Shown here piece by piece: positions 11,442 through 21,130 of a stretch of DNA of 64,000 nt (positions within the stretch are counted from its first letter, which is position 1; each line of letters opens with the position of its first letter). A program made the translations under genes and the position numbers. The notes beneath the pieces were generated by a model, which was given only the letters and a program-made list of their open reading frames with translations, had not been told where the DNA came from and did no database searches. This stretch comes from Saposhnikovia divaricata (lineage: Eukaryota; Streptophyta; Magnoliopsida; Apiales; Apiaceae): assembly GCA_036435485.1 (NCBI GenBank), contig CM071596.1, positions 62,917,001 to 62,981,000 on the forward strand, in the 5' to 3' direction.

Positions 11442-12043
11442 TTTTGTCTTGGTTGCAGTTGGAGAGAAGTTGTAAGACGAAGAATATGTATAGTAAAGAA
11501 TATGTACTTAGGAACTTAGGATGCTTAGTAGATAGTAGTTTGTATAGATCGAACTCCTATTTTAGCTCTTTAATTTTATATTTAAATAATGCAAGATGTT
11601 TACTCCAATAGTGGTACTACAAAGTACCATAAAGTTTTTTTTTAGTATGGTCCTTGGCATCCGAACATGTTCTAACTATAAGAGCATCCGCACCGACTCC
11701 ATTCAACCGCTTTCTCCATTACAGCGGTTGACTATTAATTTACAACTAATTTATAAGACAAAATATAGTTGTGAGTACTTTAATACATTTAAGTTTTGAT
11801 ATGTAATAGTACTACGAAATTGAAGATATTAACAATTAAAAGTGTGTGTCTATTGGAAAACGTGTTTAAAGGAAATAGGAAACATATTCAGATACGGAAA
11901 GAGTATGCTTTCAAAAAATGGTAAAGAGAATGTACCTTAAACGTTACTAAATTTTTGTACCTATGTCGCTTGTACTGAAATAATTTAATATTTTGGACGA
12001 AAATCTAACGGTACAGATTAAACAATATCATCCAATTTTACAT

Positions 12044-12166
12044 ATGATGCAATTTTTTATAAAGAAAATGATATAAAATCTTAGCCGTTATATTCGTAGT
12101 TTAAATCATATATATAATACCATATTAAATAAAATGTATTTTTGAAGGATAAAATTTAATGACTGA
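12044..12166. repeat. Direct repeat copy 1 (about 125 bp)
   Basis: It matches 12674-12796 with few differences; both start atgatgcaattttttataaa. The copies lie 630 bp apart. Possibly remnants of the ends of a small mobile element, but I see no target duplication. Confidence 0.85.
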
Positions 12167-12673
12167 TTTTGTACCTATAATTTTTGTAAATCCAATTGTA
12201 ACTTAATTATTCTTTTAATATAAACTTAATTAATATTTTGAATAGGGCATTCCATCATTTTGTTTTTTTAAATATGGTAATCAACTATGTGCTACATTTT
12301 ATGTGATTTTGCGAAATAGTTATAAACCTCCTGTCGATTCTGATAAAGAAAGATGAATCTTGAAAGGTGCTTGTGTTTGAGTAATCTGGCCATCATGATT
12401 TCAATGCGTACATTATAGGTACAAATTTAAATAAAATTGTGTATCTTTATATTTTAGATGTTCTAAATACGATCTCTTCTTATAATATTCAAAATAATTA
12501 AATGTATTTTAATAACAGAAATATAAAAAGTTTGATATATCTATATAATTTAGAAGTTATAAATACTCCGTGCTATTGAAACTTTTAACGATTGTGTTAT
12601 TTTTTATCGAAATTTTGTTTTGAGATTTTGCATATTTATAATATTTATAATTAATGTATACTATATTATTAAT

Positions 12674-12796
12674 ATGATGCAATTTTTTATAAAGAAAATG
12701 ATATAAAATCTTAGCCGTTATATTCGTAGTTTAAATCATTTATATAATACCATGTTAAATACAATTGATTTTTGAAGGATAAATTTTAATGAATTT
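12674..12796. repeat. Direct repeat copy 2 (about 125 bp)
   Basis: Second copy of the sequence at 12044-12166, in the same orientation, ending around tttgaaggataaa(a/t)tttaatga. Confidence 0.85.
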
Positions 12797-13288
12797 TGTA
12801 CAGCTGTTTATATTTCCATAAAAAAAATGTAAAAAAATTTTGTACACTACAAAATGTACGCTTAGGAATACAAAAAAAAATATGATAAATACATGACTTT
12901 TAGCCACATAGTTAGAGAAAATAGTAAAGTTGTATAAATTATAAAAAAAACATATAGTAATGGTACGAAAATAGGGAAGTAAATTTGACCAGTTATTAGT
13001 ATTTGGGGAATTTACAATTGTTCCAAAAAAAAATTTTAAATTTTCTATTTTTTTTAAAGAAACAAATTTAAATCGAACTGCTAAACTTGTTCTAAAGTGA
13101 TTTGTTAGTTTTTTTGGGAAGTTATTTGGCAGTTTTCTTGGAAGTTAATTTGGAAGTAATTAGGTTGTCACTTAACATCATGTATACTAACGCCCATGTT
13201 TTAAATAAAACAAAGAAACTGTGTCTATATATTGAGTTCTTGTTTGACATTTACAAAATCATTTAAAAATCTGTAAACTACAAAGCAT

Positions 13289-13883
13289 ATGGAGTCACGA
13301 TCTTTAAAAAGGAAGCGTGTAGAAGACATAAAAAATAGCTTGGTTGATGGATTACACAATTTAACATTGACTTCTTTTCAATTCTATGAAGATCTTCAGT
13401 CAGCAAATGAGGATTTTGTTTTGATGTTTAAAAGTATAGGTGATAGGCAATCAGAAATGTACGCTCGTTCTGTTGGTCTAGATGAGAAATATAGGTACAT
13501 GTTTCGTTCAAACTTGTTTGTTGTTCGTATTACGTAAACATATTTTGTTAATATTTTTTTATGCTGATTCCTATTGCAGAGAGTTACTTGGCGTTATAAA
13601 AGGTGAGTTTGTTATGCATGTTGGAGAGACATCAACGCAAAGATCTGTTCTTCCATCTTCTTATTCTACTGATACACGCAAGTTCATTGACGACACATCA
13701 GCATCATTAGATAGTCACTGTAAATCCTTTGTTGCAAAAGTGGATGAAATGATAAAAGAAATTGAAGAACAAAGTGGTATTTGGAAGGGTAAACTTACTG
13801 AAATGAAAAAACAGGCTGAACATATTGTTTCCCAAAGAAGGAGGCTGGTAGCTGAGTTGCTTGATTTCAAGAAACATATTTAA
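13289..13883 (+). CDS. Predicted coiled-coil protein (169 residues)
   Basis: Two exons, 13289-13494 and 13580-13883, join across an 85-bp GT-AG intron (donor gtacatg, acceptor attgcag) to give an open 170-codon frame. The product starts with a basic MESRSLKRKRVED stretch that could be a nuclear localisation signal. It is then mostly Glu/Lys/Leu-rich helix, with KSFVAKVDEMIKEIEEQSG and a basic QRRRLVAELLDFKKHI tail. I do not recognise a family. Its layout, a basic N-terminus followed by helix with a short phase-2 intron, resembles the smaller coiled-coil genes in both inverted arms, so they may be distant paralogues. It lies in the spacer between RPA-like genes B and C, on the opposite strand. 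Confidence 0.55.
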
Positions 13884-14158
13884 AACAGCATATTGTGGGA
13901 ATGTGCTTGTTTCCTTGTATCTAGGTTTCTCTGTATGAACTTTTATGTTGTTATCAATGTGCTGTTTTGAATGTGGTAAGTTTGTTCCCATACATATTGT
14001 TAATATGTATGTTTTCTACAATGTTCTCTCCAAATCTGTGAACTAACCATATGGTAAAGTAGTAGTACTTGGTTATAATCTATAACGACATTTGAGTTTA
14101 CGCTATTAACCATCATTGTTTCACGCAACATAACAATTTGGAGAACGTTAATACATAA

Positions 14159-14265
14159 TGTTAATACATTAGCATACATAAGAAACAGCCAAATTCATTA
14201 CCGTAGAAATCTCCCACATAACGTTAATACATTACCATACATAACAAACAGGCAAATTCATTACA
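14159..14265. repeat. Two imperfect copies of a 44-bp sequence
   Basis: Copies at about 14159-14202 and 14222-14265 share cgttaatacatta followed by catacataa and aaattcattac. They lie in the 3' flank of RPA-like gene C. Confidence 0.75.
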
Positions 14266-14317
14266 GACTGATACAGTTTCAAAGTAGATGATAAAGTTAA
14301 GAAATTACATGCAATTT

Positions 14318-15439
14318 TTAGATGCTGGCAGGTACATCTTCCACGAATATTGCCTTGTTAAATTCCATGGATTTCCCAGAATCTGTTTGTAACAAAATTG
14401 GGTATTAGGTAGTTAATCATATTCATCATGTAGCTTTGTTACATAGTGGAAATTTCTACTTACCTTTGGCGGAGTGTATCAACTCTGTGACAGTTTGAAT
14501 TGACATCAAAAGTTGTTGCTGCCATGTTGGTTATTGCTGCTACACCATTGTACTGGTTACGCATGATTCGGCAAGAGGATATGATAATGATGACAGGTTG
14601 TTCTTCGGCTTGGTAAAAGGCGCTGTCAAAGGCCGTAGCAAGTTCATTCCAAAAAAACACTTGCACATTCTCACTATGTAACAAATGTTAATTTGCGCCA
14701 TAGAGGACCAAAAGGTGTATTATGTTAGTTGCTTACATCAAGTCAGTAATGACAAATTCTCTAAAGAATTGGTTTCCATTCCTTGTGTTTGTCACATGCT
14801 TGATAGGATGAAAGTCATCCACAATTCTAACAATATCTAAAATTATTTAATAAACTGTTAGAAGTGAGATAAATTTATTTATATGTGTGGTATCATTTTA
14901 TAAAATTTTGTAATCGGATAAGGTAGTAGTTTTACCTATCAAGTGATCGTCTTCTTCAGTTGTTTGTTGCACATGTTTTATATTTGTAAAGTGGTAGATA
15001 TTCTCAGGGATAAGGTAGTCGTGTTGGGGAAGAGGTGTTACCACGGTGAAACGATTTAGCCTGATTTGGACATGAGCATTGAGACATTTAAACTTGCCTA
15101 CAAATGGCACAACTCTGAAGTTGCGGATATCATACATTTCTCCTGCAACAAAGTGCTCTTCAAAAGTATCTAGTAGGGCTGATGGGATGAAAGCATGTAT
15201 TTTGTCGTAATATTTTACCATGAAACATGTACAAAATTAGTGGAATGATATGTGAATGTTCAGAGTAAGTACATAAATATTACGGATTAACTTACTACGG
15301 CATCAATGAGTATGAGATGTAAGCCATGAGAATAGGAATTGTCTTTGCCTGGTTCTTTCCATTTCTTAACCAAACGAACCTTGATCTTCCAGTCATTTTT
15401 GTTGATTATTTGAAGCTCGTTTAAGCTTTGATACTCCAT
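14318..15439 (-). pseudogene. RPA70-like gene C, complete but with a lost splice acceptor
   Basis: Five exons can be read. Exon 1 is 15439-15296 (48 codons, DWKIKVRLVKKW, ending LIDAV at gtaagt). Exon 2 runs from about 15209 to 14937 (YDKIHAFIPSALL, ending HLI). Exon 3 begins DIVRIVDDFHPI. Exon 4, ending about 14465, contains ENVQVFFWNELATAF, PVIIIISSCRIM and AATTFDVN, the second OB fold. A final short exon ends EFNKAIFVEDVPASI at a TAA at 14318-14320. The role is as for gene B. The acceptor expected before exon 2 reads aaaatat instead of the aaaatag kept in the truncated left copy, so normal splicing should fail. All coding exons are otherwise open. Confidence 0.7.
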
Positions 15440-16652
15440 GAGAGAGGTAGAGTTGGTAAACTTTGATAATAGTAGGAGTAGATCTCAATGCAAGGTAATA
15501 TGTAAAAGTATTAGTATAAGAATTTGTAGGTTAGTAGTCTGCTGTGTGTAGTCACTTCTGTACCTGCATATGTCCTCTAGATTAGAAATTAAATAATTTG
15601 AAAGGTGTTATAAGAAGGAGATATTGAGAGTTGTTGTTACAACAATTTATAATTATGACTCCACCGATTCTAAGAAATATGATGTATCTTTCTTGTTTTG
15701 TATGGTACGTTTGTTAATGTACATTTGTATTCACTGTATAAAATAATCGTATTATTGAAAGGATTCAATATTTTATGACGTTTCTTTGTAAGCATACATT
15801 GAAAATCCATTGTCCGTATCCAAATTTGGTATTACTGTTAAATATGAAAATTTTATTGGTATTATATTTTAAATTTTTACAATCATCACAATTTATAACA
15901 CGTGCATTTCATGAATCATCTATGTTTGAAGAAGTATGTGAAAGCTTAAACCAAAAAGCAAAATAAACAAAGAGATATTATAAAGTGGTAAAATAATGTA
16001 ATTAGCGTTAATTAGGGGAAACTTAAGTAAGATAATGTTACATGAAAGAGCTATTAATTTCACTTATGCTTTTAATGTTACATGAAAGAGCTATTAAATT
16101 CACTTATGTTTTGAATTAGATATTAATTTAAGATTAACCTTTTTTTATTTCAGTGGTTGAATAATACAATTTATTAACAAATTGCGAGATTAATATACTG
16201 GCGAGATTAAAAAAAAATGTTACAGGTGATAATGTTTGCACATTGATGTTATATGTGGTGCATCCCATTGTGCAAAACTAATGGTATGTGAAGTAGTTGT
16301 AGACTTTAAGTTGTCCTAGGCTAAAATTACTGTTTCTACTTCGGAATATTGCTACTACCTAAAGGTTGACTTTTATTACACTTACATTTTCGTTCTGCTC
16401 AAAAGTAACGTCTTTAATTGAGTTTTATTACAGTATGAATCATAAATCACAAACCAACTACTACTGGCACTGCAATTAGTAACATCCTCTCCTCTCTTCG
16501 CTCTATTAGTATATGTTGATAAAGAACTGGTTTATGGTGTATCAGTGGTAACGGCATTGAGAGGTATGCATCATTTTTTCAGCGAGTAAATCATGTCATC
16601 TACATCATGTTTTATATCTAACTTTAATGTTCTTCCTTGTGTTTAGTTGAGC
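15440..16652. other. Divergent promoter region of RPA-C and B3, right arm
   Basis: Mirror of 4876-6088. No gene supported. It contains the same repeated 'catgaaagagctattaa' stretches near 16040-16100. Confidence 0.45.
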
Positions 16653-18740
16653 ATGGGTACTTCTTCAAATACTGTTGACATAAACCTCATAACTTTGAAT
16701 TGGACAACATCTTATGAATCGGGTAGTCTGGTAAGAAAATTACATGTTTGAGCATGGGTACTTTAATTGTTTACGTATGTTCAAGATTTTACTACAATAG
16801 GTTTTATTCAAATGTTATTTGTGACAGAGCCTTCCAGTGGAATTCAATATGAATTTTGGTCCAAATATACCTGAAAAAGTGTATCTTAAGGAGCCAACTG
16901 GAACAATATTGGTAGGCAAATACGATAAGTCCACTGGAAAAATTGAAGGTGTTCAAAATATGATCTGTTTTTTATGGTATGACAAAATACAACTTGAGTA
17001 TGCTACAATATGTTGGTGATTGTAATTTCAACCTTTATATCTTTAACTCCAATGCGATGGAAATTGAATACCCATTTGGCTATATTGTTGATGAAAGAGG
17101 AATAGAGGTATCTGAGCTACAAAAGGATAAAATTGCAATGCAGTTTAAGTTTAGTGCTTACACCAACCCTTGTAAAATGTATGAGTTGAAGATTGAGAAA
17201 AAGCATCTTCAGACAAATGTCTACAATAAGGTGTGACTATAATTTGTTTTAAGTTACAAATTTCTGCCTAAGCATTTTGAATGTGTTAATATATTTATAC
17301 GTTACATATACAGATTCTAACAGAAGAAGCGGTTGTGAAATTGAACATTGATCAAGATTTGGGAACAATACAAATTGGATTCTTAAAGAAGAAATGGTTA
17401 ATTACTTTGAAATCTGAAAATGGAGTTATGTATGTTGGAGATGGTTGGAATCAGTTTGTTAGAGCTTCAAAATAATGTGAAGGTGATATGTGTATCATTC
17501 ACAGTACTGGAGAAGTTAATGTATTTGCAGCTGCAGTTTTTCATATGAAAGATATATCGGACTGGATTACGCATCAAGGTATCTTTTCTGTTATATATAT
17601 GATTTACTAAAAGGTGAATATATTACATGAATGATACAATATTGCAATTGTGAACAGGTCAATTTGAGAACAAATGCAAGGCAAGATTATTCAAAATAAT
17701 GAATAAAGAATCAATTCAAAATGGACATTTTGTAAGATATTACATAACTTCCATCTTGTTAACTTATTCTCTTGGATTATGCAAGGATAAATTAAAGTGT
17801 CATTAACTTTGTGCAGTCTCTTCCGAAAGTATTCATGCAAAAATTTGGTCAGAATTTAAGTAATGATGTTATACTTTGGATGGGCGATAGTGTTGTCTGG
17901 ATAGCATCTTTCTGTAAGGACAAACAAAGTGTGACAGGGCTTCACATGTTGTTAAAGAATTACTCAGTTATGGAAAACTATACACTGCTTTTGCAATACC
18001 TAGGGTGTTCTACATTTCATATGACAATCTTTGCCAAAAATGGAATGGATATTCTGCAAAACCTAACAACAAAAGTATCCATAAACGAAGTTGTACTGAC
18101 TGAGACTGCTGGGAGTTCTGATGCAAATGAAGGTTTGTAACAAATTCTTTATTTGTTGCATGCTTTAGTTTTGGGACAAATATAGATACTTCTTTAATAC
18201 CATTATATTTTGAATCTTATGAAGGTTTTCAAAGGAATCAATACTTAAGGGAGGAGGAATCTGAGGACACAACTGATGTTGAATCTGAGGACACAACAGA
18301 TACAGATGATGAATCTGATACCACAACTGATGTTGAAAAAAGCAGTGAGGAAGAAATGTGCTCAAATTTATTTGTTAAGTTGACTACCTCACATTTTGAT
18401 GGTAAATGTCATGGAGCGGTGAGTGACTGTTTAAATGATCTCAAATTCCTATATTTATGTATTATTTGAGGAACTGTCTTCAATGTTTAATTTGATGTTT
18501 TAGTATTGTCCTGCTACCCTCCAAGTACCAAAAAGACAAATTCACAAAGGAATGAACGTTAGAGTTGTTTATGCAGCTAAAGAATGGGACATTAAGGCCA
18601 ATCCAGTAGGAAAGGCATTCAGATTAGGTCAAGGTTGGTCTGATTTCTTGCTGGATAATGGTTTCGTTGTTGGACAGCGTTTAAGATTTGAATATCGTAT
18701 TGGACCTGTGATTGTGTTTAATGTTTCAATATCATGTTAG
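16653..18740 (+). pseudogene. Four-domain B3 (REM-like) DNA-binding protein, right copy, disrupted
   Basis: Seven exons fit GT-AG rules and phase: 16653-16730, 16828-17230, 17314-17578, 17658-17731, 17817-18132, 18225-18418 and 18504-18740. The ideal product is about 521 residues. Domain 1 is in exon 2 (IPEKVYLKEPTGTI), domain 2 in exon 3 (KKWLITLKSENG, GDGWNQFVRAS), domain 3 in exon 5 (SLPKVFMQKFGQNLS), and domain 4 in exons 6-7 (FRLGQGWSDFLLDNGF). Exon 6 also holds an acidic Glu/Asp/Thr linker. REM-type B3 proteins are nuclear DNA-binding regulators. Two lesions stop this copy: a T5-to-T6 run near 16970 shifts the frame in domain 1, and TAA replaces a Leu codon at about 17473-17475 in domain 2. 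The left copy is intact at both places but shifted elsewhere. Confidence 0.78.
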
Positions 18741-19292
18741 TTCTGTTATGATTATGGAAGTTTATGGATATTGTACCATGTAATGGAAACTTACCTTTAT
18801 GTTGAAATGCTCTATCTCTTTCTGCACACTTGTTTTAGTGGTGTATGTGTTCAGTTTTCTGATTTACAACATATAATCTCTTACCATGATTCATTTTACT
18901 TACATATTCTTAAACAAAAGGAACATCAAAAACAATCAAATGTCATTAACAGCTACAATTGTTTTTGATGTTTCAGCGACATAATGTTATTTGGATAATG
19001 AAACGTAATTCCTGGATGTTAATTTCTAAACTTTGTTTTGATTCTAATGAAACGTATTTGTTTTTTTGATTCTTAACATTATATGTAAAATAGGGCAAGC
19101 AAAAAATAGGAGTAATATGGTGCCTTTGTTGAACATAGTGGAAGAACATTCCATGGACATAAGCATCAAAAGAAAACAAATTACAGTTAGGACTTAGGAG
19201 TTCCACTAGAGTTAAAAAAAAACAAAGATACATCCGTTAAACAACAAAACATAAGTTAAAGTGTCAAAAGAACCGTGCTTATTACTCGTACA
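18741..19292. other. Intergenic stretch between B3 and coiled-coil genes
   Basis: Mirror of 2239-2788, with no recognisable gene. Probably 3' untranslated and spacer DNA. Confidence 0.4.
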
Positions 19293-19673
19293 TTAAAAGG
19301 TTTTTGAGCGTAGTACATCACCAACTTCATTTGAGATCTTCCTCCCTTCCTCCTGGAGGAGTTTCATCTCTTCGATCAGAACAGAGTGATTCCGTTGCAA
19401 TAGTTTAAGATAAATACTGAATTCTTCAATCTTATCACATATAGTCGTCATATTCACCTGCATATTGGCTAACGATTTCTCCAATTTTTCTTCAAGTCGA
19501 ACTTTCTTTTCAGTTGAACACAACTCAGTATTCATATTGTCGGAATAAACTTGTTGTGTTCTCTTCCGACCGCTGAAAATATAAGAAGTAAAAATAAATA
19601 AATAAACGTAATTAAAATGTGAATCAAAAATTCATTTCTGTGTTTAGTACCGTGTTGAAGAGGAAGACGCCAT
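19293..19673 (-). CDS. Small predicted coiled-coil protein, right copy
   Basis: Inverted copy of the gene at 1858-2238: exon 1 near 19673-19651 and exon 2 down to 19293. The frame is open across the intron and would give about 100 residues. Changes from the left copy include Gly to Glu in MNT(G/E)LCS, Asn to Lys in EE(N/K)LEK, and Leu to Ser in EK(L/S)LANM. The helix pattern is kept. Family unknown. A TATA-like tatatatag near 19785-19795 is in position for a promoter. Confidence 0.55.
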
Positions 19674-20629
19674 AATCTCTTTCTTCTTTGAAGGTAATGT
19701 ATTGCAGAAAAATAACAAAGAAATATGTGTAACTATAACAGTAATGTTGAAATGTTATACTCCTACTCCAGTAGGTAAGTGGAGTACTATATATAGCCAA
19801 AAGTAGATGAAGACTTTTTAGTATCTAGATGCCCTAGATAGAAGTATTAATTTTGTGTATTGAAAGTTGTGTGAAGCTTGCAGATTTTTATTACATCTTC
19901 AGCTGATGACGCAAGACACAGATCTTTGATGTGGAGTCGGTTTCATTCAATAAAGATTAAAGTATAGAACGGATATTAAATTATAATTTTCGAAAATAAT
20001 GCTGAATTTCTCAAAAATATTTAAATGAAATTACATTTAGACTCTAATTTGTAACTGATAAGGGGAATAATTTGTAAGTTGGTTAATAACTTTTTTCGTT
20101 ATTCCTCATAGACAACCATTATATCATTTATTATTATAAATAGATTATGATAATTATATATAATTACAGTAAAAAATTCTATATACAGAACTCGAAAGTT
20201 TGATTATTAGCAACAATACATTAATTACCTGTTCAAAAACTTTCAATAACACATCAAATTTTATATTTATAATATTATATTAAACTATATTATACTATTT
20301 AGAAAGAAACATTGTATACGGGTGTAGAAGGTTGTCGGGAACGTGTAATGCCAGTAGCAGTGCATAGTAAACATTGTAGGTAGGAAGATTTAACTTTAAA
20401 TTTGAGAATTTTATACAAATGATACTTGAGGCTATATGACAAACGCAAAGAAAAGTTATTGAAATTGAAATAATAATTTTATACAAAGCAAATTGAAATT
20501 TCAGTATGACTTAACTTATTGCGAATAGCTAAGAGCAACTCCAATAGATACCTCCTAACTTTAATTATAAGAAATTTCTTGAGAAATAGTGCTCCAATAG
20601 CCTGTTAACTTTTCCTTAAAAACTTAAAG
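19674..20629. other. Non-coding stretch, right arm
   Basis: Mirror of 902-1857, AT-rich, with no gene that I can support apart from the promoter-like TATA noted for the coiled-coil gene. Confidence 0.4.
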
Positions 20630-20899
20630 TTGAAAGAAAGAGTTATTGTTATGTTGATGCGTAATTTTAATCAAACTTTAGGTATGTACCATGGTACTCG
20701 AATCATAGTGACGAAGTGTTTAAATCATGGTTTGGAGTGTGAAGTAATTTCTGGAAATCTTGTTGGTACACGTCACTTTATTCCAAGGATTGATTGTTGT
20801 CCAATTTATACCAAACGCCTTTTTCAATTGTTTACATTTCTTTTTCTTTTTGTTTCTTTGTTTCATTTATTATTTTATACTTATAAGGTACAAATATAA
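20630..20899 (+). pseudogene. PIF1-like helicase C-terminal fragment, right copy
   Basis: Same fragment as at 632-901, with NFNQTLGMYHGTRIIVTKC (Asn to His against the left copy) and HFIPRID. It faces the Rep N-terminal gene tail to tail. About 55 residues are helicase-like and the hydrophobic remainder is not. It has no Walker A or B motif, so no helicase activity is expected. Confidence 0.7.
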
Positions 20900-21130
20900 G
20901 AAAGCTTGTTGGAGCCTATTCGAATTGTTCTGAAATTATGAATTCTACCATTTAACTTGAGATACTATGTTCGAATTTGTTAAATCTTACTGTATTCTAC
21001 GAAATCTTTTATTTTCAAATGAGATATGTCAAGTTTAAAATATTCATATAAATTTTGTAATTATAAAATAGGCTAATTTTTTTGGTTCTAAAACATTGTA
21101 GCAGGTATAGTTTATTTCTTCGTTTTAAGA

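Larger units (their letters stand above)
11450..13288. other. Intergenic AT-rich stretch with a direct repeat
   Basis: No gene supported. It contains two dispersed copies of a sequence of roughly 125 bp (listed separately) and homopolymer A/T runs. The segment just before 13289 (a tatatattgag near 13230) may be the promoter of the coiled-coil gene. Confidence 0.45.

Noticed and set aside
15775..15966. 63-residue frame present in both inverted arms (also 5562-5753)
   Set aside because: It is conserved only because the arms are recent copies. The composition is low-complexity AT-rich and there is no recognisable motif.
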